A stretch of DNA of 64,000 bases from Agromyces mariniharenae (GCF_008122505.1 NZ_VSSB01000001.1:2402891-2466890), one strand, 5' to 3'. Counted from the stretch's first letter, positions 20,924 to 29,688 are shown. The notes: a model not told the origin generated them from the sequence alone. Program-made: numbers and translations.

Positions 20924-22237
20924 ATGAGAGACCTCTATCCCGAGATCGAGCCGCTCGAGACGGGCATGCTCGACGTGGGGGACGGCCAGCACATCTACTG
21001 GGAGGTGTCGGGCAACCGCGAGGGCAAGCCCGTGGTGTTCCTCCACGGCGGACCCGGCGCCGGCACGACTCCCGAGCATCGCCGCCTGTTCGACCCCGAG
21101 CGATACCGGATCGTGCTGTTCGACCAGCGCGGCTGCGGCCTCTCCATCCCGCACGCATCGGAGCCCGACGCGGACCTCTCGGCGAACACCACGTGGCACC
21201 TCGTGGCCGACATGGAGCGGCTGCGCAACCACCTCGGCATCGATCGGTGGCAGGTCTTCGGAGGGTCCTGGGGCAGCGCCCTCGCCCTCGCCTACGCGCA
21301 GACGCACCCCGAGCGCGTCACCGAGCTCGTGCTGCGCGGCATCTTCACGCTGCGCCGGCAGGAGCTCGACTGGTTCTACGAGGGCGGTGCTGCGGCCGTG
21401 TATCCCGACCTCTGGGAGGAGTTCCTCGCGCCCGTGCCGGCGCTCGAGCGCGGGCACCTCATCGAGGCCTACGGCCGGCTGCTCAAGGACCCCGATCCCG
21501 AGGTGCACCAGCCCGCCGCGATCGCCTGGTCGCGATGGGAGTCGTCGACGATCACGCTCCTGCCGCAGGCCGACACGATCTCGCGGTTCACGGCGCCCGA
21601 GTACGCCACGGCGTTCGCGCGCATCGAGAACCACTACTTCCGGCACGGCGGCTGGTGGGAGGAGGGGCAGCTCATCCGCGACGCCCCGCGGCTCGCCGGC
21701 ATCCCCGCCGTCATCGTGCAGGGCCGGTACGACATGTGCACGCCCGCGATGACCGCCTGGGACCTGCACAACGCCTGGCCCGAAGCCGAGTTCCACCTCA
21801 TCCCCGACGCCGGGCACGCATTCGACGAGCCGGGCATCCTCGACGCGCTCATCCGGGCGACCGACCGGTTCGCGCGCGATCACGAGGGCGACGACGGCGA
21901 GCCGGTGACGGATGCCGCGACCCACGTTGCCGACGACGAGGGCGGAGTCGTCGCGGACGAGGGCGGCGTCGAGGCGCACGGCGACGAGGCGGTCGCGGAC
22001 GACTCGGACGGGCGCCACGACGAGGACGAGGACGAGTCGGACGACGACGAGGATGAGTCGGCCGACGACGAGGATGAGTCGGTCGACGACGAGGATGAGT
22101 CGGACCACGACGACGCGGTCACCGTCGACACGGGACCGCTCCGGCACCGGAGGGGCTTCATCCCCGCCCGACCCGACGTCGTCAACCCCTCGCCCGAAGA
22201 CGGCGGAGATCGGCTCCCGAAGCCCCGCGGAGAGTAG
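20924..22237 (+). CDS. pip: Prolyl aminopeptidase with acidic repeat tail
   Basis: This 437-residue serine peptidase (family S33) removes N-terminal proline from peptides. The alpha/beta-hydrolase core covers about residues 1-320: HGGPGAGT oxyanion site (about 40), nucleophile in GGSWGSALALAYA (about 110), Asp in GRYDMCTP and His in DAGHAFDE. A normal enzyme ends there. Here about 115 more residues follow, mostly Asp, Glu, Ser, Ala and Val, with three 7-residue repeats DDEDES-X, and then a basic Pro-rich end (RHRRGFIPARPDV). No signal peptide, so cytoplasmic. The tail is unlikely to be catalytic. Confidence 0.88.
   Translation: MRDLYPEIEPLETGMLDVGDGQHIYWEVSGNREGKPVVFLHGGPGAGTTPEHRRLFDPERYRIVLFDQRGCGLSIPHASEPDADLSANTTWHLVADMERLRNHLGIDRWQVFGGSWGSALALAYAQTHPERVTELVLRGIFTLRRQELDWFYEGGAAAVYPDLWEEFLAPVPALERGHLIEAYGRLLKDPDPEVHQPAAIAWSRWESSTITLLPQADTISRFTAPEYATAFARIENHYFRHGGWWEEGQLIRDAPRLAGIPAVIVQGRYDMCTPAMTAWDLHNAWPEAEFHLIPDAGHAFDEPGILDALIRATDRFARDHEGDDGEPVTDAATHVADDEGGVVADEGGVEAHGDEAVADDSDGRHDEDEDESDDDEDESADDEDESVDDEDESDHDDAVTVDTGPLRHRRGFIPARPDVVNPSPEDGGDRLPKPRGE
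22043..22105 (+). repeat. Three 21-bp in-frame tandem repeats
   Basis: Three consecutive 21-bp units encode DDEDES plus A, V or D (22043-22063, 22064-22084, 22085-22105). They differ only in the last codon; a degenerate Asp/Glu repeat precedes them. They lie inside the C-terminal tail of the prolyl aminopeptidase and keep the frame. Confidence 0.85.
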
Positions 22238-22246
22238 CGTCATGCC
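22235..22246 (+). promoter_or_regulatory. -10 box of leaderless promoter for the zinc protease gene
   Basis: TAGCGT (22235-22240) begins in the stop codon of the aminopeptidase gene, and six bases later comes the ATG at 22247. Confidence 0.55.
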
Positions 22247-23125
22247 ATGACGTTCAACCCGAACGCCGACATCGGCGGTGGCAAGACCTCGAAGCGCGGA
22301 CGCAACACCGGCATCGCCGTCGGCGGCGGCCTCGGCGTGATCGCGCTGGTGATCATCTCGCAGCTCCTCGGCGTCGACGTGACCGGTCTCCTCGGCGGAG
22401 GCGGCGGCCAGCCTGCGGCCGAGGACTCCGCCCTCCAGGAGTGCCAGACCGGCCAGGACGCCAACGAGCGCATCGACTGCCGCATGAAGGGCGCGGCCGC
22501 GTCCCTCGAGGACTACTGGGTCGACGCGGCGCCGACCATCGGGGTCGCCTACGCGAGCCCGCAGGGCTTCGTGCTCTTCACGGATGCCGTCGCGACCGGT
22601 TGCGGCAACGCCTCGTCGGCGACGGGCCCGTTCTACTGCCCGCCCGACCAGACCCTCTACGTCGACACGACCTTCTACGACCAGCTCGAGAGCCAGTTCG
22701 GTGCGAGCGGCGGCCCGCTCGCCGAGATGTACGTGGTCGCGCACGAGTGGGGACACCACATCCAGAACCTCGCGGGCATCCTCGAGCGCGCGCAGGACGG
22801 CCAGACCGGACCGACGTCGAACTCGGTGCGCACCGAGCTGCAGGCCGACTGCTTCGCCGGCTCGTGGGCCGCGGCCGCCTCGCAGACCACGGATGAGCGG
22901 GGCGTCCCGTTCCTGCAGCCGATCACGCGCGACGAGTACGCGCAGGCGATCGACGCCGCCGCGGCTGTCGGCGACGACCGGATCCAGGAGGCGACGCAGG
23001 GGCAGGTGTCGCCGCACTCGTTCACCCACGGATCGAGCGAGCAGCGCGTGCGCTGGTTCGAGACCGGGTACCAGGGCGGGGCGCAGTCGTGCGACACCTT
23101 CTCGATCGACGGCTCGCAGCTGTGA
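22247..23125 (+). CDS. YpfJ-type neutral zinc metallopeptidase
   Basis: This 292-residue membrane-anchored peptidase begins MTFNPNADIGGGK with a basic stretch and one helix (about 27-45). A Gly-rich linker leads to the catalytic domain. The zinc motif is VVAHEWGHHIQNLAG (HExxH, about residue 166). The third ligand is probably Glu in TELQADCFAGSWAA, both typical of the zinc-peptidase family PF04228. The substrate is unknown. It starts 9 bp after the aminopeptidase stop with its own -10 box. Confidence 0.9.
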   Translation: MTFNPNADIGGGKTSKRGRNTGIAVGGGLGVIALVIISQLLGVDVTGLLGGGGGQPAAEDSALQECQTGQDANERIDCRMKGAAASLEDYWVDAAPTIGVAYASPQGFVLFTDAVATGCGNASSATGPFYCPPDQTLYVDTTFYDQLESQFGASGGPLAEMYVVAHEWGHHIQNLAGILERAQDGQTGPTSNSVRTELQADCFAGSWAAAASQTTDERGVPFLQPITRDEYAQAIDAAAAVGDDRIQEATQGQVSPHSFTHGSSEQRVRWFETGYQGGAQSCDTFSIDGSQL

Positions 23126-23138
23126 TCTGCGTCGGTCG

Positions 23139-23897
23139 GTGATCCGCCGCCGCGTCGTGGGGATCACCCTCGGCGTCGTCGGCATCCTCGTGCTCGCCGT
23201 CGTCGTGTTCCTGGTCTGGGCGCACCTCGTCATGGCGGGCGAGCGACCCGCCTCGCTCGAGGCGTGGCGCGACCCCGAGGTGACCATCACGCGCACCGAG
23301 CGCTCGTTCGTCATCGAGCCGGCCGAGGGCGGCAGCGACGTCGGACTCGTGTTCATCCCGGGAGCGCGCGTCGACCCCTCCGCCTACCTGTGGAAGCTCA
23401 GCGGCATCGTCGCCGAGTCGGGCGCGACCGTCGTGATCACCGAGCCCACGCTCAACCTCGCGTTCTTCGACACGCGCCCGCTGTCGGCGTTCACGGCCGA
23501 CGCCCCCGACGTGTCCGAGTGGTACGTCGGCGGCCACTCCCTGGGCGGAGTGCGCGCCTGCCAGCTCGCGGGCACGGGCACGGATGCCGCGGCCGACCCG
23601 CCGGTCGCCGGCGTCGTGCTGTTCGGCAGCTACTGCGCGAACGACCTCTCCGACACCGACCTGCGGGTGCTCTCGCTCGTCGGCGAGCGCGACGGACTCT
23701 CGACGCCCGAGAAGGTGGCCGACGCGGCGCACCTGCTGCCGCCGACCGCGGAGACCGTGCTGCTGCCGGGCGCGAACCACGCCGCGTTCGGCGACTACGG
23801 CCCGCAGCCGGGCGACGACACGGCGACCGCGTCCGACGAGGACACCCGCGACCGCATCACCGACGCGGTCGCGGGATTCCTCTCATCGGCGCAGTGA
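23139..23897 (+). CDS. Membrane-anchored alpha/beta hydrolase (family 5)
   Basis: The protein is 252 residues from GTG 23139. One N-terminal helix (VVGITLGVVGILVLAVVVF) places the enzyme outside the membrane. The hydrolase core shows FIPGARVDPSAYLWK (about 75), the nucleophile elbow GGHSLGGVRACQL (about 130), an Asp region LVGERDGLS and His in PGANHAAFGDYG. This pattern matches the alpha/beta hydrolase family 5 (PF12695). The substrate is unknown. The gene follows the zinc protease by 13 bp and may be cotranscribed. Confidence 0.8.
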   Translation: MIRRRVVGITLGVVGILVLAVVVFLVWAHLVMAGERPASLEAWRDPEVTITRTERSFVIEPAEGGSDVGLVFIPGARVDPSAYLWKLSGIVAESGATVVITEPTLNLAFFDTRPLSAFTADAPDVSEWYVGGHSLGGVRACQLAGTGTDAAADPPVAGVVLFGSYCANDLSDTDLRVLSLVGERDGLSTPEKVADAAHLLPPTAETVLLPGANHAAFGDYGPQPGDDTATASDEDTRDRITDAVAGFLSSAQ

Positions 23898-23904
23898 CGC
23901 GGGC

Positions 23905-24606
23905 CTACCCGATCGCCGCGGCGATCGCCTGGCCCAACTGCACGGGCTTCGTGAACTGCGGCCAGTGCCCGGTGGGCAGGTCGACGTAGTCGACCTGCTT
24001 CACCTGCGCGAGCTCGCGCGTGAACGGCGAGTCGGCCGCGATCCACTCGACGAGGGCCGCGCTCGGGAACTCCGACGCGATGATCGTGATCGGCACGTCG
24101 TAGCGCCGCTCGTCGCCGAGCGCGATCGGGTCGTAGGCGACGCCCTTGGGCTCGGGAATCGCCCGTTCGCGGAACTGCGCGCGCAGCTCGTCGTCGAGGT
24201 CGACGAGGTCGGCGTCGTCGAAGACCGACCAGGCGGGCAGCGGGATCTCGCCGTCGACCACCGGCAGCTGGTCGTTGACCGCGTTGCCGTCGCCGAGCGG
24301 ACCCGCGTCGACGTAGACCACACGGGCGATGCGGTCGGGTCGGGCGTCGGCCACGCCGTGCGCGATCGCGCCGCCGCCCGAGTGGGCGACGAGCACGAGC
24401 TGCGCGTCGGCCGGATAGCCGTCGATGATCTCGGCGACCGCGTCGATGTGGTCGCGCAGGCCGATGTCGGAGCGATCGGCGTCGGGCGACTCGAGTCCGG
24501 GGAGAGTGAGTGGATTCACGCGATGACCGGCCTCTTCGATGAGGGGGGTCACCCGCTCCCATGACGACGCGTCGAGCCAGAAACCGGGGATGAGGATGAC
24601 GTCCAT
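23905..24606 (-). CDS. Alpha/beta hydrolase
   Basis: This 233-residue cytoplasmic alpha/beta hydrolase has LIPGFWLDASSWERV as oxyanion loop (about 5-18). The nucleophile is in LVAHSGGGAIAHGV (about 75), and the catalytic His is probably in PTGHWPQF near the C-terminus. It resembles the small EstC/salicylate-esterase-like group. It converges with the upstream hydrolase gene with 7 bp between stops. The substrate is unknown. Confidence 0.82.
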   Translation of the reverse strand: MDVILIPGFWLDASSWERVTPLIEEAGHRVNPLTLPGLESPDADRSDIGLRDHIDAVAEIIDGYPADAQLVLVAHSGGGAIAHGVADARPDRIARVVYVDAGPLGDGNAVNDQLPVVDGEIPLPAWSVFDDADLVDLDDELRAQFRERAIPEPKGVAYDPIALGDERRYDVPITIIASEFPSAALVEWIAADSPFTRELAQVKQVDYVDLPTGHWPQFTKPVQLGQAIAAAIG

Positions 24607-24643
24607 TGCTCGACGGTATCGCCGGCCACCGACATGCGGACGG

Positions 24644-25588
24644 TCAGGCGACCGCCGGCTGCGGCGCCCGGCCGCGGCCCGTCGTGGCGAGCACGACGAT
24701 GCCCGCGGCGAGCACCGCGAGGCCGAGCAAACCGCCCGCCGACAGGGTCTCGCCGAGCACCGCGACGCCCAGGATGCCCGCCGTGAGCGGCTCGGCCAGG
24801 GTGAGCGTCGACACGGTCGCGGGCGCGAGTCCGCGCAGGCCGATCCCGAACAGCACGTACGCCAGCGTCGTCGTCACGAGGCCGAGCCACAGCGCCATGA
24901 CGAGGCCGGGCCCGGTCGCGAGCCACGAGGCATCCGTCGACAGGAGCACCGGGAGGCTCGCGATCGCCGCCACGCCGAAGAGCGCGCCCATGCTGCCCGT
25001 GGGCGTCCAGTCGCGGTCGAGCAGCGCCTTGCCGGCCAGCGTGTAGACCGCGTACGAGGCGCCCGCGCCGAGGGAGGCGAGCAGTCCGAGCGGGCTGGCG
25101 CCCGCTGAGCCCTGGTCGGTGGCGCCGGCGAGGATCGCGACGCCCGCGGTGGCGATCGCGGTGGCGACGAGCCAGCGGTGTCCCGGGTAGCGGCGCCGCA
25201 GCATCCAGTCGAGCGCGCCCGTGATGACCGGGGCCGAACCGAGTGCCACGACGGTGCCCACCGCGACGCCGTTCGCGGCGGTGCCCGCGAAGAAGGCGGG
25301 CTGGTACGCGAGCACGCCCAGCGCACCGATGCCGACGATCACCCACGTGGGCACCCGTCGCCGAGCCGCGAGGCCGACGCCGGGCGTCGACGCGGCGGAT
25401 GTCCCGGTCGCGCCGCCTCGACGCCCGGCGAAGTACAGGAAGAGGGCGATGAGCCCCAGCGCGCCGCCGCCGATCAGGATGCGCGCGGCACCCACGGAGG
25501 CGGAGCTCGCCTCGGGCCCGAGCGCCTGCGCCGTGCCGGTCGTGCCGAAGCACACCGAGGCGAGGAGGACCGCGACGACGAAACGCAT
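24644..25588 (-). CDS. EamA/DMT-family transporter
   Basis: This 314-residue transporter has ten hydrophobic segments in two EamA repeats. It opens MRFVVAVLLASVCFGTTGTAQ, a typical start for amino-acid/metabolite exporters of this family, and ends in a basic tail. It is in the same direction as, and 37 bp upstream of, the small hydrolase gene. A 13-bp palindrome overlaps its promoter. Confidence 0.88.
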   Translation of the reverse strand: MRFVVAVLLASVCFGTTGTAQALGPEASSASVGAARILIGGGALGLIALFLYFAGRRGGATGTSAASTPGVGLAARRRVPTWVIVGIGALGVLAYQPAFFAGTAANGVAVGTVVALGSAPVITGALDWMLRRRYPGHRWLVATAIATAGVAILAGATDQGSAGASPLGLLASLGAGASYAVYTLAGKALLDRDWTPTGSMGALFGVAAIASLPVLLSTDASWLATGPGLVMALWLGLVTTTLAYVLFGIGLRGLAPATVSTLTLAEPLTAGILGVAVLGETLSAGGLLGLAVLAAGIVVLATTGRGRAPQPAVA

Positions 25589-25593
25589 GCGAT

Positions 25594-25606
25594 ATTGTTA
25601 CACAAT
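25594..25606. promoter_or_regulatory. Candidate operator at the EamA promoter
   Basis: ATTGTTACACAAT is a palindrome with perfect 5-bp arms and a 3-bp centre, placed 5 bp upstream of the EamA start codon. Its AT-rich sequence is conspicuous in this GC-rich region. It would overlap the -10 region or the transcript start, so a bound repressor would block transcription. No regulator is encoded beside it. Confidence 0.45.
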
Positions 25607-25801
25607 CCTGTCACGCCGCCGCAACTCCGTGCGGACGCATGGACCTGCGCGGCGAGGTAACATCGCGGATGTCGCGCGCGACCTGCGGCGACGGAACGCA
25701 GTGCCGCGGACCGTCTCCTCCCCCTCAGCAGGTGCCGCCGCGGCATCCGTCACGTGGTTCCCCCAGCCCGTCGGCGGAGCGACCCCGATCGGAGGACCCC
25801 T

Positions 25802-26845
25802 GTGCGTGCCGTGCTCGTGAACGCCTTCGGCGAGACGCCCCGGATCGCCGACGTGCCGGAGCCCGTGTGCCCGCCGCGCGGCGCCGTGATCCGCGTGCGC
25901 GCCACGGGCGTCTGCCGCAGCGACTGGCACGCCTGGATGGGCCACGACGACACCGTCGCCCTCCCGCACGTGCCCGGCCACGAGTTCGCGGGCGAGATCG
26001 CCGCGCTCGGGTCGGAGGTGCCCGCCGAGGCGGGCTGGCGCGTCGGCGACCGGGTCACGGCGCCGTTCATCTGCGCGTGCGGCCGCTGCCCCGAGTGCCT
26101 CGCGGGCAACGAGCAGGTCTGCGACGCGCAGTCGCAGCCGGGCTTCACGCGCTGGGGCTCGTTCGCAGAGCTCGTCGTGGTCGACGAGGCGGCGCGCAAC
26201 CTCATCCGCCTGCCCGACTCGCTCGGCTTCGTCGAGGCCGCCTCGCTCGGATGCCGCTTCGCCACCGCCTACCGGGCGATCGTGTCGCGCAGCCGCCTCG
26301 CCCCGGGCGAGCAGATCGCGGTGCACGGATGCGGCGGCGTCGGCCTGTCGGCGATCATGATCGCCGTCGCGGCGGGCGTGACCGTCTACGGGGTCGACGT
26401 GTCCGACGCGGCGCTCGAGGCGGCGGAGCAGCTCGGCGCGGTGCCGGTGCGCGGCGGTGAGGGCGCCGCGGAGCGGATCGTCGCGGCATCCGGCGGGGGC
26501 GTCGACGTGTCGTTCGACGCGTACGGCTCGGCGGCGACCGCGCTCGACTCGGTGCGCAGCCTCAAGAAGCGCGGCCGCCACGTGCAGATCGGCCTCATGT
26601 TCGGCGACAACGCGCTCGCGGCCATGCCCATGGACGCGGTCATCGCCGGCGAGCTCGAGATCCTCGGCAGCCACGGCATGGCGGCGCACGAGTACCCGTC
26701 GATGCTCGGCGCGGTGGCGTCGGGCGACTTCCGTCCGGTCGAGCTCGTCGGCCGCACGATCGCGCTCGACGAGGTGCCCGCGGCGCTCGCCGCGATGGGC
26801 ACGGCCGGCGGCGCGGGCTCGGGCATGACGGTCGTCGAGCTGTAG
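25802..26845 (+). CDS. Zinc-dependent alcohol dehydrogenase
   Basis: This 347-residue medium-chain dehydrogenase oxidises an alcohol with NAD(P). Catalytic-zinc residues appear in GVCRSDWHAWMGHD and GHEFAGEI. The structural zinc is bound by CACGRCPECLAGNEQVC (about 95-110). The Rossmann motif is HGCGGVGLSAIMIA (about 178). The GTG start at 25802 follows a GGAGG site by a good distance; starting at 25754 would add 16 residues that are not part of the family. The substrate is unknown. Confidence 0.88.
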   Translation: MRAVLVNAFGETPRIADVPEPVCPPRGAVIRVRATGVCRSDWHAWMGHDDTVALPHVPGHEFAGEIAALGSEVPAEAGWRVGDRVTAPFICACGRCPECLAGNEQVCDAQSQPGFTRWGSFAELVVVDEAARNLIRLPDSLGFVEAASLGCRFATAYRAIVSRSRLAPGEQIAVHGCGGVGLSAIMIAVAAGVTVYGVDVSDAALEAAEQLGAVPVRGGEGAAERIVAASGGGVDVSFDAYGSAATALDSVRSLKKRGRHVQIGLMFGDNALAAMPMDAVIAGELEILGSHGMAAHEYPSMLGAVASGDFRPVELVGRTIALDEVPAALAAMGTAGGAGSGMTVVEL

Positions 26846-26876
26846 CGGTATCCGTCGAACTGCTGGCGCTCGCGCC

Positions 26877-26951
26877 GGATTCAGGCGATCGCGCTCGATT
26901 CAGGCCGATTCCGCACGAATCAGCCTGAATCGCGACCGATCGCCTGAATCC
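26877..26951. repeat. Long imperfect palindrome between adh and the PHP gene
   Basis: Two 35-nt arms (26877-26911 and 26917-26951) match at 31 of 35 positions around a 5-nt loop. Each arm contains two GATTCAGG-type octamers, so the octamer occurs four times as both direct and inverted repeats. The hairpin begins 32 bp after the alcohol dehydrogenase stop and ends 36 bp before the next start; it could be a terminator or a multi-site operator. Confidence 0.65.
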
Positions 26952-26987
26952 GCGACGTCGAAGGTCCGAGGTCGCCAGAATGGGGGG

Positions 26988-28010
26988 ATGGATCCCGTCG
27001 CGGCGCTCGAGGAGATCGCCTTCCTGCTGGAGCGCGACCGAGCCTCGAGGTACAAGTCCACGGCGTTCCGCCGAGCCGCGGCGATCATCGAGGAGTACAC
27101 GGCAGAGGAGCTCGCGGCGCGGGTGCGCGACGGCCGGCTGAAGCGCACGAAGGGCATCGGCGACAGCACGTACGCGGTCATCGCCCAGGCGGTCGGCGGC
27201 GAGGTGCCCGACTACCTCGCCGACCTGCGCGAGCGCAGCGGCCCGGCGGTCTCGGCCGCGAAGCCCGGCCTGCGGGCGCAGCTGAAGGGCGACCTGCACA
27301 GCCATACCGAGTGGAGCGACGGCACGACCCCCATCGCGACGATGGCCCGCGCGGCCGAACTCGTCGGCCTCGAGTACCTCGTGGTCTCCGACCACTCGCC
27401 GAACCTCACCGTCGCGAACGGGCTCAGCGTCGAGCGGCTGACCGAGCAGCTCGGCGTGCTCGACGACCTGAACGCCCGCGGCGACCGCGGCATCCGGCTG
27501 CTCTCGGGCATCGAGGTCGACATCCTGCTCGATGGCGGGCTCGACCAGACGCCCGAGATGCTCTCGCGCCTCGACGTCGTGGTCGCGAGCGTGCACTCGA
27601 AGCTGCGCATGGAGTCGCGCGAGATGACCCGCCGGATGATCGGGGCGATCGCCGATCCGCAGATGAACGTGCTCGGCCACTGCACCGGACGCCTCGTCGA
27701 GGGCTCGCGCGGCACCCGGCCGCAGTCGACCTTCGACGCGCAGGCGGTCTTCGCCGCCTGCGCCGAGCACGGCGTCGCGGTGGAGATCAACTCGAGGCCC
27801 GAGCGCCAGGATCCGCCCGACGACCTCATCCAGCTCGCACTCGAGGCCGGATGCCTCTTCAGCATCGACAGCGACGCGCACGCGCCGGGGCACTTCGCGT
27901 TCCTCGAGCTCGGGGCGGCGCGCGCGGAGGCGAACGGCGTGCCCGCCGAGCGGATCGTCACGACCTGGCCGGTGGACCGGCTGCTGGAGTGGTCGCGCCG
28001 CAACCGCTGA
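26988..28010 (+). CDS. PHP-domain phosphoesterase with helix-hairpin-helix N-terminus
   Basis: The protein is 340 residues. The first 90 are helical with a helix-hairpin-helix DNA-binding element (TKGIGDSTYAVIAQ) like the N-terminus of PolX. The PHP domain then shows the metal ligands DLHSHTEWSDG (about 104), SDHS (about 135), GIEVDI (about 172), HSK (about 203), LGHCTG (about 228) and the final DSDAH (about 297). The nucleotidyltransferase domain of PolX is absent. It may be a DNA-end-processing phosphoesterase, inferred from the domain pair. The ATG follows six G's. Confidence 0.82.
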   Translation: MDPVAALEEIAFLLERDRASRYKSTAFRRAAAIIEEYTAEELAARVRDGRLKRTKGIGDSTYAVIAQAVGGEVPDYLADLRERSGPAVSAAKPGLRAQLKGDLHSHTEWSDGTTPIATMARAAELVGLEYLVVSDHSPNLTVANGLSVERLTEQLGVLDDLNARGDRGIRLLSGIEVDILLDGGLDQTPEMLSRLDVVVASVHSKLRMESREMTRRMIGAIADPQMNVLGHCTGRLVEGSRGTRPQSTFDAQAVFAACAEHGVAVEINSRPERQDPPDDLIQLALEAGCLFSIDSDAHAPGHFAFLELGAARAEANGVPAERIVTTWPVDRLLEWSRRNR

Positions 28011-28055
28011 TCGGGCGCGCCGCCCTGCGGCGCCCCCGCTGGCGGGCGGCAGGCG

Positions 28056-28268
28056 TCAGCCGCGCCGGGCGGCGTCGACGACCGCGGCCACGGTGGCCTC
28101 GTCCGTCGGGAGGTTCGCCTCCTGGAGCCGCTGGCGCGCCATCGCCGTGAGGTCGTCGACGTGCCCGAGGGCGGCGTCGCCGCGCATCTGCTCCGCCACG
28201 CCCGCGATCTTCTCGTCGATGCCCGCCTCGCCGCTGCCGTCTTCGATGGGTGCGTCCTGGGTGTCCAT
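28056..28268 (-). CDS. Small acidic hypothetical protein (70 aa)
   Basis: This 70-residue protein begins MDTQDAPIEDGSGE. It is soluble, acidic and helical, with EKIAGVAEQMRGDAALGHVDDLTAMARQRLQEANL. I do not recognise the family. It lies between two genes of the opposite strand and has high third-position GC. The start at 28268 fits; longer forms of the frame run into the AraC gene. Confidence 0.55.
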   Translation of the reverse strand: MDTQDAPIEDGSGEAGIDEKIAGVAEQMRGDAALGHVDDLTAMARQRLQEANLPTDEATVAAVVDAARRG

Positions 28269-28403
28269 CGCGTCAGCCTCGCACGCGGGGGCCTTCGCCG
28301 CCGCCCCTTGACAGTCGCGCTCCAACACGGAACTTCTGCCGGACGCACGCGGGCGCGTACAGTGGTCGCACCGATGGGAGGACCCGACCCCCGAGGAGCT
28401 GGA

Positions 28404-29345
28404 ATGAGCGGTGTGACGCGCACGGCGGTCGTCATCCACGACCTCGACTCGGCCGAGCGCGAGCTCGGCGCCCACTTTCCCGATGTCCGCCTCGGACGGG
28501 TCGAACGCGAGGGCTTCCGATCGACGTTCGCGACCACCGCCGGCGACCGCTTCACGGTCATGGAGTACTCGTTCGAGGGGTCGGGCGCTGCGACGTCGGG
28601 ATCCGAGGACCTCGTCGTGGTCATGAGCCGCGGCCGGGGCTACCAGCTGGCGCACGGCCGGCAGGCCGTCGACACGTCGCGGCCGTTCCTCGTGCCGTCG
28701 GAGGGGCTCGCCGGGCGCTGGGACGCGTTCGACGCCAAGCTCGTGCGGCTCGACCTCGGCGCCGTCGAGCGCATCGCGCAATCGGCCGCGGGGGATCCGT
28801 CGTTCCGCCTCGTCCGGCGAGGCACCGCACCCGTGTCCCCCGAGCGCGCCCGCCACTGGAGCCTGGCGCTCGGCGCGTTCGAGCGCATGCTCGCCGAGGC
28901 GCCCGAGGCGTTCGACTCGCCGATCTTCGCCGAGGGGATGTTCCACCAGCTGGCCACGGCGTTCCTGCACGCCTTCGACACGAGCTGGATCGACGTCACG
29001 GAGCGTGCCCCCGCGCACCCCGCGCCGTCGGCGGTCGTGCGTCGCGCCGTGGACTACATGCACGAGCACGCGGGCGAGGCCATCACCGTGCAGCAGGTCG
29101 CGGATGCCGCGTTCATCTCCGCCCGCGGCCTGCACTACGCGTTCACGCGCGACCTCGGCCGATCACCGTCGGAGGTGCTGCGGCGGATCCGTCTCGAGCG
29201 GGCGCGCGCGGAGCTCGCGGCATCCGATGGGCACCTCACCGTCGCCGCGGTCGCTCGCCGCTGGGGCTTCGCCAACCCGTCGCGGTTCGCGCAGGCGTAC
29301 CACCGGGCGTTCGGCGAGCACCCGGCCGAGACGCTCAGACGCTGA
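28404..29345 (+). CDS. AraC-family transcriptional regulator
   Basis: The protein is 313 residues from ATG 28404, which has GAGGAG 5 bp upstream. The N-terminal half is an AraC-binding-like domain (about 20-190). The C-terminal HTH_18 domain has two helix-turn-helix units: TVQQVADAAFISARGLHYAFTRDLG and LTVAAVARRWGFANPSRFAQAYHRAFG. Its target cannot be deduced; the neighbours are small orphan genes. It overlaps the end of the convergent small gene by 11 bp. Confidence 0.88.
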   Translation: MSGVTRTAVVIHDLDSAERELGAHFPDVRLGRVEREGFRSTFATTAGDRFTVMEYSFEGSGAATSGSEDLVVVMSRGRGYQLAHGRQAVDTSRPFLVPSEGLAGRWDAFDAKLVRLDLGAVERIAQSAAGDPSFRLVRRGTAPVSPERARHWSLALGAFERMLAEAPEAFDSPIFAEGMFHQLATAFLHAFDTSWIDVTERAPAHPAPSAVVRRAVDYMHEHAGEAITVQQVADAAFISARGLHYAFTRDLGRSPSEVLRRIRLERARAELAASDGHLTVAAVARRWGFANPSRFAQAYHRAFGEHPAETLRR

Positions 29346-29688
29346 TCGGCTCGGGGACGCCGCCGGGCACGCCCTCGCCGGGGCGTCCGACGGGTCGCGG
29401 CGGTTCGAGCGGTTCGGGCACGGCCATGAGGCCGCTGTTCGCGTTCGCCGAGAGGGCGAGCAGTTCGAGCCAGGCCCGGTTCAGCGCCGGACGACGGTTG
29501 CCCGAGTAGACGAACTCGATCGCGATCGACGGGCCGATCCAGCACACCGTCTGCTGCGCGCCGTCGTCCCACGTGAACGTGAACGACTCGCGACGGCGCA
29601 GCTTGTTGATGATGACGACCTGCAGGTGCGCCATGGTGCGGTCGTCGACGGCGAGGGAGATGCCGCCGTTGTAGATGAGGGTGCCCAT
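29335..29688 (-). CDS. Microbacteriaceae small protein (DUF7882-type)
   Basis: The protein is 117 residues from ATG 29688. The pattern MGTLIYNGG, DDRTMAHLQVVIINKLRRRESF, W(I)GPSIAIEFVYSG and LNRAWLELLALSANANSGL matches a small one-domain family I know mainly from Microbacteriaceae, recorded as DUF7882 as far as I can recall; its function is unknown. The last 25 residues are Pro/Gly-rich. A 16-bp palindrome lies 123 bp upstream. Confidence 0.7.
   Translation of the reverse strand: MGTLIYNGGISLAVDDRTMAHLQVVIINKLRRRESFTFTWDDGAQQTVCWIGPSIAIEFVYSGNRRPALNRAWLELLALSANANSGLMAVPEPLEPPRPVGRPGEGVPGGVPEPISV

Noticed and set aside
22018..22105. Acidic repeat as part of a CRISPR-like or satellite repeat
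   Set aside because: Units are contiguous 21-bp coding repeats without spacers.
25669..25801. Possible leaderless gene after TAACAT near 25655
   Set aside because: The following frame is only a low-complexity Arg/Pro/Ser translation in conflict with the alcohol dehydrogenase start.
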